A stretch of 64,000 nucleotides of DNA from Halanaerobacter jeridensis (GCF_016908315.1 NZ_JAFBDQ010000001.1:62001-126000); one strand, 5' to 3'; shown: positions 53,391 to 62,866, counted from the stretch's first letter. Made by a program: numbers and translations. Notes: a model not told the origin generated them from the sequence alone.

Positions 53391-56024
53391 ATGGAAATAA
53401 TAATTAGTCATCAACGGACAGATTTTGATGGACTAGCTGCCATGGTAGCAGCTAAAAAATTACATCCAGAAGCTGTAATGGTTTTTTCAGGTAAGACTAC
53501 GAATAATGTAAAGCGATATATGTCTTTATATAAAGATAGAATTACAGTTAAAAAACCAAGTGATATAGATTATAAGCAGATTAATAGAATTATTATGGTT
53601 GATACTAGAGTAGCAGCTAGAATTGGACCTTTTTCTGATTTAGTAGAAGAAAATGATGTTGATGTTTTAATCTATGACCATCATTTAGGACGTAATAATC
53701 CAATTCAAAATGCTGAAGAAATCATTGAACCAGTTGGGGCTACTTCTACAATGTTAGTTGATAAAATTTATAGTCAAGGTATAGATATGACTTCTTTTGA
53801 AGCAACGTTATTTGCTCTAGGAATTTATGAAGATACTGGTTGTTTAATTTATGAATCAACAACCTCTGAAGATGCTCGAGCTGTAGGATATCTATTAGAC
53901 CAAGGAGCTAATTTAGAGATTGTAGAAGAATATATTGAGTATTCTTTAAACCGCAAACAACAAGAATTATTTAACAAATTATTAGATTCTATTCATCAAA
54001 TATCAATTAAGGGTTACGAAATAGATATCTTCCAAGCAGAGATGGAAGAATACATACCTGATGTCTCATTATTAGCTCATAAATTAAATGAATTACATGA
54101 TGCTGATGCATTATTTGTATTAGCTAAATATAATCAAAAATTATTAATTGTAGGTCGTAGTAATGATGATAGTATTAATGTAGGAGAAACATTGAAATAT
54201 TTTGGTGGTGGTGGACATAACCGCGCTGCTTCGGCTACAATTAAAACTTCTGATGAATGGGAGTTAATTGAATGGCAGGAGAAGGTATTGCAAGTAGTCA
54301 AAGAAAAGATTAATCCAGCTATCTTGGTAGAAGATATTATGTCTACTCCTGTAGAGACGATTACTCCTGATACTACAATGAGAGAAGCAGACCAAATGAT
54401 GCTGCGGCACGGTCATTCAGGATTAGTTGTAGAAAAAGATAATGAAATTGTGGGTATTATTTCTCGTCGTGATATAGATAAAGTTCGTAATTATGATTTA
54501 TTACATGCGCCGGTGAAAGGATATATGCGCCGGGAAGTGGTTACAATTGAACCTAATGCCTCTTTGAAAGAGGTACAAGAAGCTATAGTAGAGCATGATA
54601 TTGGTAGATTACCTGTTGTTACCGCTGAAGGAGAATTAATTGGGATTGTAACGCGCAGTGATTTATTAAAATTATTTTATGGTACTGATGATTATCTTAA
54701 GAATAGACAAAATCTTTACGGTCGTAGTTTAGTGCAAGTGCAAGAAAAAAGATATGATATTTCAGATAAATTAGAATTAATTGATGAACAATTACTTGCA
54801 TTATTAAAAAAAGCTGGTCGGATGGCTGATTCTTTAGATTTTGACCTATATATTGTAGGCGGTTTTCCCCGTGATTTAGTGCTGGGGCAGGTCAATCATG
54901 ATTTAGACTTAGTAGTAGAGGGGGATGGGATTGAATTTGCTCGTGAATTATCAAAAGAGTTAGGTGGTCATTTAGATATCTATCATGAATTTGGTACGGC
55001 AGTTGTTTCATTAGAAGATTTGAAATTAGATATAGCCACTACGCGAGTTGAATACTATCCTCAAGTAGCAAGTTTGCCTGAAGTAGAACATGGTTCTATT
55101 CAGCAAGACCTATTTAGACGAGACTTTACTATTAATGCTTTAGCTATTCAATTAAATCAAGCTTCATTTGGACAGTTAGTAGATTATTTTTCAGGTAAAA
55201 AAGATTTAGAAAAGGGATTAATTCGTTTGCTGCATAACTTTAGCTTATATGATGATCCGACTAGAATCTTCAGAGGATTTCGTTTTGCTAGTCGTTATGA
55301 TTATAATTTTGAAGAAAATACAGAAGATCTATTTAAACATGCTATTGAATTAGATGTAATTGAGAAGTTAAGTAGTGATCGTTTATTTAATAAATTAGAA
55401 TTGGGTCTAAAAGATAGAAATCCTGTGCGCTTTATTTCTTTATTGGATGAATATAATATTTTAAGCTATTTTTCGCCAGGGATTGAGTGGAACCATGAAA
55501 CCGAAATTTTAGAGAATAATGTGACTAAAGTTTTAGATTGGCTGCATGATTTAGAAATAGTCACTAGTTTTGAAGAATGGGTTTTATATTTGATTGTCTT
55601 AGTCCATGGGTTAAATGAAACAGAAATTAAAGATTTTGCTAATAAATTTAATATTAATAAAAACCTATTTGATCGTTTGATGACTAGTTTGAAAGCAGAT
55701 AAATATATTCGGATTTTACATGATGCAGAAGATAATAGTGCCATTTATTATCTTCTGCAGGGGTTAGCAATTGAAGATATGTTGTTCTTATTAATTAAAG
55801 ATTTCTCTTTAGAAGAAGAAATTAAATTATATTTAGAAAAATTGCAGTGGACTGATATTGAAGTAAGTGGTGAAGAAATTATTGCCTTAGGCTATAGTCC
55901 TGGGCCCATATTTAGAGAAGTCTTAGATGAAGTTAGGAAAGCTAAATTAAATGGTGAAGTTGAAACTTATGAAGAAGAAAAGGAATATTTAGAACAGTTG
56001 TTAGCTGAAAGGGAGAGTGAATAA
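53391..56024 (+). CDS. DHH-DHHA1-CBS-CBS-tRNA nucleotidyltransferase fusion
   Basis: An 877-aa multidomain protein: DHH phosphoesterase (HQRTDFDGLAAM, DTRVAARIG, YDHHLGR), DHHA1 (GGGGHNRAAS), two CBS domains (about 310-430), then a class II CCA/poly(A) polymerase (IVGGFPRDLVLGQVNHDLDLVVEGDG, RRDFTINALAI, DDPTRIFRGFRFASRY). This fusion is known in clostridia and deltaproteobacteria, where such enzymes add the A of tRNA CCA ends. The DHH part may act as a nanoRNase; adenine nucleotides could act through CBS. Overlaps the next gene by 8 bases. Confidence 0.93.
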   Translation: MEIIISHQRTDFDGLAAMVAAKKLHPEAVMVFSGKTTNNVKRYMSLYKDRITVKKPSDIDYKQINRIIMVDTRVAARIGPFSDLVEENDVDVLIYDHHLGRNNPIQNAEEIIEPVGATSTMLVDKIYSQGIDMTSFEATLFALGIYEDTGCLIYESTTSEDARAVGYLLDQGANLEIVEEYIEYSLNRKQQELFNKLLDSIHQISIKGYEIDIFQAEMEEYIPDVSLLAHKLNELHDADALFVLAKYNQKLLIVGRSNDDSINVGETLKYFGGGGHNRAASATIKTSDEWELIEWQEKVLQVVKEKINPAILVEDIMSTPVETITPDTTMREADQMMLRHGHSGLVVEKDNEIVGIISRRDIDKVRNYDLLHAPVKGYMRREVVTIEPNASLKEVQEAIVEHDIGRLPVVTAEGELIGIVTRSDLLKLFYGTDDYLKNRQNLYGRSLVQVQEKRYDISDKLELIDEQLLALLKKAGRMADSLDFDLYIVGGFPRDLVLGQVNHDLDLVVEGDGIEFARELSKELGGHLDIYHEFGTAVVSLEDLKLDIATTRVEYYPQVASLPEVEHGSIQQDLFRRDFTINALAIQLNQASFGQLVDYFSGKKDLEKGLIRLLHNFSLYDDPTRIFRGFRFASRYDYNFEENTEDLFKHAIELDVIEKLSSDRLFNKLELGLKDRNPVRFISLLDEYNILSYFSPGIEWNHETEILENNVTKVLDWLHDLEIVTSFEEWVLYLIVLVHGLNETEIKDFANKFNINKNLFDRLMTSLKADKYIRILHDAEDNSAIYYLLQGLAIEDMLFLLIKDFSLEEEIKLYLEKLQWTDIEVSGEEIIALGYSPGPIFREVLDEVRKAKLNGEVETYEEEKEYLEQLLAERESE

Positions 56025-56655
56025 GATGATGTTAGTTCAATATATTTTATTAATTCCGTTACTGTTGTTTTCACTATCGTTTCATGAATATGCTCATGGA
56101 AAGACTGCTGATTTATTAGGAGACCCTACTCCTAAGATGCAGGGGAGATTAACATTAAACCCTATGGCTCATTTGAGTCTGTTAGGAACTTTAGTATTGT
56201 TAATTACAAGAAGATTTGGTTGGGCTAAGCCCGTACAGGTTAATCCGCGTAATTTTAGTAATCAAAAACAAGGAATGATGCTTGTTGGTTTAGCAGGACC
56301 GACTGCTAATGTATTGATAGCAGTTATTTTAGGAATCACCTTTAATTTATTTGGTGGATTGTTGACTAAGCTTATTAAGCCAGAAATTGTAGTGATCTTC
56401 TTTGGTTTAGGGGTAGCAATTAATTTGGGATTAGCTATTTTTAATTTGATTCCTGTACCGCCTTTAGATGGTTCAGAAATCATGGAAGGATTAATTCCTA
56501 AAGGTAATGAAAAGATAATTAGAAATTTGGAGGCCTATGGACCTTTCTTTTTACTATTGTTTGTATTTATGGGGTGGATTAGATTTGTTATAAACCCTAT
56601 CTTTGCTTTGTTAGCTCGAATTCCCATTTTTAATGTGTTACAATACTTTATATAA
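56017..56655 (+). CDS. Site-2 protease family (M50) intramembrane metalloprotease
   Basis: A 212-aa protein with HEYAHG (HExxH zinc motif) in the first helix, GRLTLNPMAHLSLLGTL, and NLIPVPPLDGSEI with the third ligand Asp. This is the short, PDZ-less form common beside scpA/scpB. Not SpoIVFB, which has a CBS domain. Substrate unknown. Confidence 0.9.
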   Translation: MNKMMLVQYILLIPLLLFSLSFHEYAHGKTADLLGDPTPKMQGRLTLNPMAHLSLLGTLVLLITRRFGWAKPVQVNPRNFSNQKQGMMLVGLAGPTANVLIAVILGITFNLFGGLLTKLIKPEIVVIFFGLGVAINLGLAIFNLIPVPPLDGSEIMEGLIPKGNEKIIRNLEAYGPFFLLLFVFMGWIRFVINPIFALLARIPIFNVLQYFI

Positions 56656-56709
56656 TCTAGTAAGTAAAATTATTTAAATTTATAATTTTATATACAGGAG
56701 GAATTACAA

Positions 56710-57702
56710 ATGTCGAATAAGGAAAAGACTATTTTAAGTGGGATGCGTCCTACAGGTAAGTTGCACTTAGGTCATTTAATTGGAGTGTTAGACAATTGGT
56801 CACAACTACAAAAAGATTATAATTGTGTTTTTGAGGTGGCTGATTGGCATGCTTTAACTACTAAATATGATCAAACTGAAAATATACAGCAGCATATTAG
56901 AGAAATGGTCGCAGATTGGATTAGTGCAGGGATTGATCCAGAGGAGAGTATTATTTTTGTGCAGTCTGATATTCCAGAAATAGCTGAACTCAATCTGTTA
57001 TTATCAATGATTGTTTCAGTAGGTAGATTAGAGAGAAATCCAACCTATAAAGAGCAGATTGAAGAATTAGGAGAAAATGATGCGATTCCTTTTGGATTAC
57101 TAGAGTATCCGGTGCTACAGGCTACAGATATTCTATTTCCTAAGGCTGATGTAGTACCAGTAGGAGAAGATCAATTACCGCATATTGAAATCACACGAGA
57201 GATTGCAAGAAGATTTAATCATTTATATGAAGATGTATTTCCTGAGCCAGAACCTAAATTAGCAGAAGTGCCACGGTTGCCAGGATTAGATGGACGTAAG
57301 ATGAGTAAGAGTTATGGTAACGCCATTTATTTAGCGGATGATGAAGAAGAAATTCAAAATAAAGTGAATCAAATGGTAACAGATCCTGATCGAATTAGAT
57401 TAAGTGATCCTGGTAATCCAGAGGTTTGTTCAGTTTTTGATTTTCACAAAATATTTAACAATGAAGAACGAGTAGAGAAAATTGCTGCAGACTGTCGGAG
57501 TGCTGAATTAGGTTGTGTAGATTGTAAGCAGGAATTAGCTGAAGTATTAGTTGCTCAAACTGCTGATATTAGAGCTAAAAGAGAAGAATTATTAGCAGAT
57601 CCAGCGCAGTTAGATAAGATCTTAGAAGAAGGTGCTCAACAGGCAAGAAAAATTGCAAGTCAGACTTTAGCTGAAGTGAAAAATGCAATGAATATGAGAT
57701 AG
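56710..57702 (+). CDS. trpS: Tryptophanyl-tRNA synthetase
   Basis: Class Ic aminoacyl-tRNA synthetase, 330 aa. GMRPTGKLHLGHLIG contains the HIGH-type motif and GRKMSKSYGN the KMSKS motif. ACAGGAGG precedes ATG. Only 54 bases separate it from the M50 gene, with no T-box leader. Confidence 0.98.
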   Translation: MSNKEKTILSGMRPTGKLHLGHLIGVLDNWSQLQKDYNCVFEVADWHALTTKYDQTENIQQHIREMVADWISAGIDPEESIIFVQSDIPEIAELNLLLSMIVSVGRLERNPTYKEQIEELGENDAIPFGLLEYPVLQATDILFPKADVVPVGEDQLPHIEITREIARRFNHLYEDVFPEPEPKLAEVPRLPGLDGRKMSKSYGNAIYLADDEEEIQNKVNQMVTDPDRIRLSDPGNPEVCSVFDFHKIFNNEERVEKIAADCRSAELGCVDCKQELAEVLVAQTADIRAKREELLADPAQLDKILEEGAQQARKIASQTLAEVKNAMNMR

Positions 57703-57719
57703 AAAGGCAGGAACGAACT

Positions 57720-58481
57720 ATGTCCTATGAAGTTAAAATTGATGCCTTTCAAGGACCGATTGATTTACTATGGCATTTATTACAAAAAGATGAGTTGGAA
57801 ATTTATGATATTAAGATTGCTGAAATCACAGAGCAATATTTAGATTATATTGCTACTATGCAGCGTCTTGATTTAGACGTAGCAAGTGAGTTTTTGATTA
57901 TGGCAGCACGGTTAATGGAGATTAAGGCCCAAACCCTGCTACCTAGTAAAGATGAAGATGATAATCAAGATAATGAAGACCCAAGGCAAAAACTAGTAGA
58001 AAGATTATTAGAATATAAAAAATATAAAGATTTAGCTACTGAATTACGTGAATTCGAACAAGAACAACGTAAGTCATATACACGTAATGTAGCTCCTTTA
58101 TTATCAGAGTTAGAATTTGAAGAAGAATCACCCTTAGAAGATATTAAATTAGATGAATTTGTAGCTGCTTTTGAACAAGTATTGACTAAAAAGAAACAGC
58201 GCAAAGAAGAAGAGAATGAAGAACAAGACAACAATATTAGCCATTTAGAACCAGAAGAAATTACTATCAAAGAGCAAAAGGGATATATCATGCAGCAAGT
58301 AGTTAAGCTAGATGGTGAAGCTACTTTGTGGGAGATCTTTTCTAAGTTAGAGTCTAAATTAGAAATTATAGTTACCTTTATGGCTTTATTAGAATTAATT
58401 AAGATAGAAGAAGTAAAAGTAGAACAAGAGAGTAATTTCACTGAAGTAATGATTTATCATGTGGAGCGTGATACAGCATGA
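57720..58481 (+). CDS. scpA: Segregation and condensation protein A
   Basis: A 253-aa kleisin of the SMC-ScpAB complex. N-terminal YEVKIDAFQGPIDLLWHLLQKDELEIYDI and the C-terminal winged helix are intact. Overlaps scpB by four bases; smc lies 4.6 kb downstream. Confidence 0.97.
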   Translation: MSYEVKIDAFQGPIDLLWHLLQKDELEIYDIKIAEITEQYLDYIATMQRLDLDVASEFLIMAARLMEIKAQTLLPSKDEDDNQDNEDPRQKLVERLLEYKKYKDLATELREFEQEQRKSYTRNVAPLLSELEFEEESPLEDIKLDEFVAAFEQVLTKKKQRKEEENEEQDNNISHLEPEEITIKEQKGYIMQQVVKLDGEATLWEIFSKLESKLEIIVTFMALLELIKIEEVKVEQESNFTEVMIYHVERDTA

Positions 58482-59053
58482 CCCGAGAAGAAAAGAAAGC
58501 AGAGATAGAAGCACTATTATTTATGGCTACTGAGCCAATTAAAGTTCAAGAGATTAAAGAGTCAACTGCTGCAGAGGCTAAAGAAGTGCGCGAATATTTA
58601 GCTGAATTAGAAGAAGAATATGCAGTACCTGAACGCGGTATAGAACTAGCTGAATTTAATGATGGATATATCTTTCAAACTAAAGCTAAATACCAGGAAA
58701 CAATTAAGGAACATCATAAACCAGAGCAGGACAATAAATTGAGCCAAGCTGCTTTAGAAACTCTGGCTATTGTGGCTTATAAGCAGCCAATTACGAGAAC
58801 TGAGATTGAAAACATTCGCGGAGTGAATGTGGAACGTGTTTTGAATACTCTGCAAAAGAGAGGCTTAGTTACAGATGAAGGTCGTAAAGATACAGTTGGA
58901 AATCCAATTATTTATGGCACGACTGATAAATTTTTAGAGTATATGGGTTTAGAGAGTTTAGAAGAATTGCCGCCAGCTAAAGAATTTGATAGGAGTCAAT
59001 TATCAGAAGAAGAGTTACCTGATGAGGAAGAAGAACAAGAGGATAGTGAGTGA
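58478..59053 (+). CDS. scpB: Segregation and condensation protein B
   Basis: A 191-aa double winged-helix protein (EIEALLFMATEPIKVQEI; LSQAALETLAIVAYKQPITRTEIENIRGV; GRKDTVGNPIIYGTTDKFLEYMG) with a Glu-rich tail. Translationally coupled to scpA through ATGA overlap. A terminator follows. Confidence 0.97.
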   Translation: MTREEKKAEIEALLFMATEPIKVQEIKESTAAEAKEVREYLAELEEEYAVPERGIELAEFNDGYIFQTKAKYQETIKEHHKPEQDNKLSQAALETLAIVAYKQPITRTEIENIRGVNVERVLNTLQKRGLVTDEGRKDTVGNPIIYGTTDKFLEYMGLESLEELPPAKEFDRSQLSEEELPDEEEEQEDSE

Positions 59054-59058
59054 TTTAG

Positions 59059-59094
59059 AGAGCAATTGCGCGTAACAGCGTGGTTGCTCTTTTT
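59059..59094 (+). terminator. Terminator after scpB
   Basis: Stem AGAGCAA (59059-59065)/TTGCTCT (59084-59090) with an 18-nt loop, followed by TTTTC. Confidence 0.7.
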
Positions 59095-59315
59095 CTATAT
59101 AAAGCTTCACTTTTTGGTGAAGCTTTATAGTAATGAGTAATGAGAAAAGAGTGATGAGTAGAAAATCAAAAACAAAGTCCAAATCAAATGCAAAACCTTT
59201 ATTTTCAAAGGGGGTTAAACAGCTTTTGAGGTTTTGACTTTATGGTTTTAACTCATTACTGATTACTCTTGACTTGTCACTATAAAGTGGCACAAAAAAG
59301 TGCCACTTTATATAG
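59095..59315. repeat. Nested palindromic element with terminal hairpins (contains repeat copy E3)
   Basis: The 326-bp gap after scpB holds two look-alike hairpins at its ends: TATAAAGCTTCAC/GTGAAGCTTTATA (59098-59129) and TATAAAGTGGCAC/GTGCCACTTTATA (59281-59312), each a perfect 13-bp stem with a 6-nt loop. Outermost CTATATAAAG and CTTTATATAG are complementary. Inside lie the E-family arms AGTAATGAGTAATGAG (59130 on) and ACTCATTACTGATTACTC (59249 on). It has the shape of a MITE. No ORF is supported. Confidence 0.6.
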
Positions 59316-59379
59316 ATGAAAAGTATATTTCTTTATTAATTGTGCAAAAATAATAAACTAGTGAAGAAAGGAGTTAGCA

Positions 59380-60036
59380 ATGAAAATTTATTTGTTATTT
59401 GTAATTATATTTATTATTTTATTATACTTTATTCCTATACAGTTAGCATTTGATTATCAGCGCAAAAATGATAAGGACGATTTAACTATGCAGTTGAAAA
59501 TTTTCTTTTTAAAATATAATTTCAAATTATCTTTTATTGATTTTAAGAGATTATTTTCTTTTCCTACTAGTGAATTAAAAGGAACTTTTAGTAGTTTGTT
59601 TTCTGAGACTAATATTGAATTTAAAGAAGAAATATCAGAAGAAGAATTAAAAGAATTAAAACATGCAATTAAAGTTATAAAACGTATTATTTCTCGTTTT
59701 GAATTAATATTTTTATTAACTCATAATTGTGCTTTATTTTCTTGGCGGAGTAGTTTTGGCTGTCAAAATCCAGCTCATACAGGTATGATGACTGGTTTAT
59801 TATGGTCTGTTAAAAGTTCTTTAATTTCTATTTTACAAACTAAACTAGAATTTAAAGAGTTGCCAATTATTGATGTTGTACCCAACTTTACTAAAGAACA
59901 GTCGTTAATGGTTGAATTTAAAGGAATATTCACCTTTAGATTGGGGAAACTTATACTTATAGCAGTAACTATCATGTGCTTTGAATTGAAGAGGAGAGTG
60001 AAAGAAAAATGGAAGAACACCCAATTGCTAAGTTAA
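59380..60036 (+). CDS. DUF2953 domain protein
   Basis: A 218-aa protein with an N-terminal membrane helix (YLLFVIIFIILLYFIPIQL) and features of DUF2953: FDYQRKNDKDD early, and FGCQNPAHTGMMTGLLWSVKSSL at about residue 125. Typically located between scpB and ytfJ in spore-formers. Function is not established. GAAAGGAG precedes ATG. Overlaps the ytfJ homologue by 28 bases. Confidence 0.85.
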   Translation: MKIYLLFVIIFIILLYFIPIQLAFDYQRKNDKDDLTMQLKIFFLKYNFKLSFIDFKRLFSFPTSELKGTFSSLFSETNIEFKEEISEEELKELKHAIKVIKRIISRFELIFLLTHNCALFSWRSSFGCQNPAHTGMMTGLLWSVKSSLISILQTKLEFKELPIIDVVPNFTKEQSLMVEFKGIFTFRLGKLILIAVTIMCFELKRRVKEKWKNTQLLS

Positions 60037-60437
60037 TGGATCAAGCTATGCAGAATATTAAGCAAATGGTTGATGTCAATACAATTGTGGGTGATGCAGT
60101 AGAAACTAAAGATGGTTCGGTGATTATTCCTATTTCTAAAGTTAATTTTGGTTTTGCTGCTGGAGGAGCTCAGTATGATTTAGAAGAACAAGAAAATAAT
60201 CAAGAGCAAAGTCAAGATGCTAATTTTGGTGGTGGTAGTGGAGCAGGGGTAATGTTACAACCGATGGCTTTTTTAATAGTTAAACAGGACCAAGTACGTA
60301 TGATGTCGGTTAATGATAATGCTACTTTAGACAAATTATTAAATTTAGCTCCTGAATTGATTGACCAGTTAAAAAAGAGAAATAAATCTGAAAGTAGTTC
60401 TAACAATTATAATGTTAATACTCCTCCACCACAATAG
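60009..60437 (+). CDS. ytfJ: GerW family sporulation protein (YtfJ)
   Basis: A 142-aa forespore protein: DVNTIVGDAVETKDGSVIIPISKVNFGFAAGG is the family core, followed by a Gln/Gly-rich loop and GAGVMLQPMAFLIVKQDQVRM. Related GerW/YtfJ proteins influence spore germination. AAGAGGAG precedes ATG 60009, inside the DUF2953 gene. Confidence 0.95.
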   Translation: MEEHPIAKLMDQAMQNIKQMVDVNTIVGDAVETKDGSVIIPISKVNFGFAAGGAQYDLEEQENNQEQSQDANFGGGSGAGVMLQPMAFLIVKQDQVRMMSVNDNATLDKLLNLAPELIDQLKKRNKSESSSNNYNVNTPPPQ

Positions 60438-60456
60438 TGTGGGGATGAGTTATGAA

Positions 60457-60503
60457 CTCTGTACCCTAAGTGATATTATTTTTCTAAATATTAGGGTACA
60501 GAG
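60457..60503 (+). other. Perfect 13-bp hairpin without T-run
   Basis: CTCTGTACCCTAA (60457-60469) pairs with TTAGGGTACAGAG (60491-60503); the 21-nt loop is AT-rich and no T-run follows. It lies in the 110-bp gap before the carboxypeptidase. It may be an inefficient terminator, an operator or an mRNA end. Confidence 0.6.
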
Positions 60504-60547
60504 ATCAAATTTCACAAGTTTAAGTCTATAATACTGAGGTGAAGATG

Positions 60548-61663
60548 ATGAAAAAATATTTGATTTTAATCTTAGTTGGATTATTAATTTTAATAATCCC
60601 TATTAAATTAACAGCAGCTTCATTCGTTACGGCTGAATCAGCTATCTTAATTGATGCTGAAACGGGAGAAATTTTCTATAGAAAGAATATTCACCAACCT
60701 CGTCCTCCAGCCAGTACTACTAAGATAATGACGGGAATTTTAGCAATTGAAACAGGAAATCTAAGTGATGAGGTAACAGCTAGTTTAGAAGCTGCTCATG
60801 AAGGTGGCTCATCTATTTATTTAACTGCGGGAGAAAAATTAACTTTAAAGGAAATGATTTATGGTTTATTAGTAAAATCTGGGAATGATGCGGCTGTAGC
60901 TATTGCTCAGTATATTGGTGGTAGTGTAGAAAATTTTGCTGCAATGATGAATTTTAAAGCTAAGCAAGTAGGGGCAAAAAATACTAATTTTCAAAATCCT
61001 AATGGTTTACCGCAAGAAGGACATTTAACTACAGCTTATGATTTATCACAAATTGCTCGTTATGCTTTAGAAAATGATTTTTTTGCTCAGGTTGTAGCGA
61101 CTCCTAAAAAGAGAATTTCGTGGCCTAAACATAGTTGGGATCGAATTTTAAAGAACACTAATAAATTATTAACTCGTTGTGATTTTGTGACAGGAGTTAA
61201 AACAGGTTACACTAGAGCAGCAGGTCGTTGTTTAGTTGCTGCAGCTGAACAGGGAGATAGAAAATTAATAAGTGTAGTACTAAAAAGTAATCAATTATGG
61301 CAGGATTCATTAAATTTATTGCATTATGGATTTGATAATTTTAATAAAAAATGTATAGTAAAAAAAGGAGCAATATTAGATCAAGTTGAAATTGCTAATC
61401 AGAAATTAAACTTGAAAGCAGCTAAAAATGCTTTTCAGATTGTAAAAAATGAGAGAGAGATTAAGTTGCAAAAAAAAATAAAATATAAAGATAATGTTAA
61501 ACTTCCAGTATTAGAAGGAGAAAAATTAGGAGAATTAATTCTTTATGATCAAAAAAATGAATTAGTGGATAAGATTGATTTAGTAGCTGATAGAAGAGTA
61601 GAATTAGCTACAGGAAGTCGATTTTGGCAAGAAATATTAACAGGAATTCAAATCTATTTCTAA
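60548..61663 (+). CDS. D-alanyl-D-alanine carboxypeptidase (DacB/DacF-like)
   Basis: A 371-aa S11 PBP, paralogous to the dacF product in this window. Signal peptide LILILVGLLILIIPIKLTAA. SxxK in PPASTTKIMT, SxN in SGNDAAVAI, KTG in VKTGYTRAAGRC. A C-terminal beta domain follows. ATG 60548 has GAGGTGA five bases upstream; an upstream GTG/ATG are too close to it. In many spore-formers dacB sits here followed by spmA/spmB, which are absent. Confidence 0.93.
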   Translation: MKKYLILILVGLLILIIPIKLTAASFVTAESAILIDAETGEIFYRKNIHQPRPPASTTKIMTGILAIETGNLSDEVTASLEAAHEGGSSIYLTAGEKLTLKEMIYGLLVKSGNDAAVAIAQYIGGSVENFAAMMNFKAKQVGAKNTNFQNPNGLPQEGHLTTAYDLSQIARYALENDFFAQVVATPKKRISWPKHSWDRILKNTNKLLTRCDFVTGVKTGYTRAAGRCLVAAAEQGDRKLISVVLKSNQLWQDSLNLLHYGFDNFNKKCIVKKGAILDQVEIANQKLNLKAAKNAFQIVKNEREIKLQKKIKYKDNVKLPVLEGEKLGELILYDQKNELVDKIDLVADRRVELATGSRFWQEILTGIQIYF

Positions 61664-61735
61664 TAATAGTTTGATTATTGTTCCTAAATTTAATAAGATA
61701 TAATAGGAAAGAAAAGTAATTAGAGGTGATTTTTT

Positions 61736-62470
61736 ATGGAAAGATTACAAAAAGTAATGGCTAAAGCAGGTGTTGATTCGCGCAGAAAGTGTGAAGATAT
61801 AATTGAAGCAGGTAGAGTTATGGTCAATGGGAATATTGTAACTGAATTAGGGACTAAAGTAGATCCTGAGCAAGATAAAATTTTGGTTGATGGTGAAGAA
61901 ATAGAAAAAGAGAAGAAGGTTTATATTTTACTTAATAAACCGGCTGGATTTATTACAACTGTTGATGACCCTAAAGATAGACGAACTGTGATGGATTTGA
62001 TCAATGTCAAACAGCGTGTATATCCTGTAGGACGATTAGATCGAGATACAGAAGGGTTATTATTATTGACTAACGATGGTGATGTCAGTTATGCTTTGAC
62101 GCATCCTAGTCATAAGATTGGCAAGAAATATTTAGCTACTGTAGAAGGAGTACCTAATGATAATAAATTAGAAAGTTTAGAACGTGGTATTAAATTAAGT
62201 GATGGTTGGACTGCTCCAGCAGAAACAGAGTTAGTGATGAATTTTAATAATAAAGCAATTGTATCTATAACAATACATGAAGGTCGAAACCGACAAGTGA
62301 AACGAATGTTTAAAGCGATTGGGAATCCGGTAGAAGAACTTAAACGGATGAAGATTGGTCCTCTTAGCTTAGATGATGAGTTAAAAGCAGGAGAATATAG
62401 ATATCTAAATAAAAATGAAATTCAACAGTTAAAAGATTTAGCCCAGGAGATAAAACAAGAAGAAGTGTAA
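61736..62470 (+). CDS. rluB: Ribosomal large subunit pseudouridine synthase B-type
   Basis: A 244-aa RsuA/RluB/E/F-family enzyme. An N-terminal S4 domain (RLQKVMAKAGVDSRRKCEDII) leads to the catalytic domain with PVGRLDRDTEGLLLLTNDG (catalytic Asp) and EGRNRQVKRMFKAIG. RluB-type specificity (23S U2605) is assumed from context. AGAGGTGAT precedes ATG. Confidence 0.92.
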   Translation: MERLQKVMAKAGVDSRRKCEDIIEAGRVMVNGNIVTELGTKVDPEQDKILVDGEEIEKEKKVYILLNKPAGFITTVDDPKDRRTVMDLINVKQRVYPVGRLDRDTEGLLLLTNDGDVSYALTHPSHKIGKKYLATVEGVPNDNKLESLERGIKLSDGWTAPAETELVMNFNNKAIVSITIHEGRNRQVKRMFKAIGNPVEELKRMKIGPLSLDDELKAGEYRYLNKNEIQQLKDLAQEIKQEEV

Positions 62471-62580
62471 TTAGCTTGTGCTTGATTATTTAAAAAGTTT
62501 GAATCTTTATGAATATTTCCCCTCTAGTATACTATATATAATAGTAGACTAATATCGACTAACTAAAAGGGGGAAAATAT

Positions 62581-62841
62581 ATGGAAATATTAAAAGTATC
62601 ATCTACATCAAAACCTAAATCTGTTGCAGGAGCATTAGCTGCTGTATTAAGAGAAGAAGGTAGAGCTGAATTACAAGGTATTGGAGCAGGAGCAATTAAT
62701 CAAGCAGTAAAGGCTATTGCTATTGTAAGGGGGTTTGTAGCTCCTAACGGTATGGATTTAGTTAGTATCCCAGCTTTTGCAGAGATTGAAATTGATGGTG
62801 AAGAGAGAACAGCTATTAAATTCATCGTTGAACCAAGATAA
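62581..62841 (+). CDS. spoVS: Stage V sporulation protein S
   Basis: An 86-aa protein almost invariant in spore-formers (MEILKVSSTSKPKSVAGAL, IGAGAINQAVKAIAIVRGF). Affects septation and spore-coat assembly in Bacillus; Alba-like nucleic-acid-binding fold. AAAGGGGG precedes ATG. A TATAAT hexamer about 45 bases upstream lacks a clear -35, and a GAATAT-type sigma-H -10 lacks its AGGA partner, so the promoter is undecided. Confidence 0.98.
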   Translation: MEILKVSSTSKPKSVAGALAAVLREEGRAELQGIGAGAINQAVKAIAIVRGFVAPNGMDLVSIPAFAEIEIDGEERTAIKFIVEPR

Positions 62842-62866
62842 ATAATAAAAAAGAATAACTATTTTT

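Noticed and set aside
56656-56709. T-box leader for trpS
   Set aside because: Only 54 bases lie upstream of trpS, too short for a T-box and without its conserved sequence.
57965-58441. Minus-strand ORF of 158 codons opposite scpA
   Set aside because: Shadow of the strongly coding scpA frame; Ser/Leu-rich low-quality translation and no Shine-Dalgarno.
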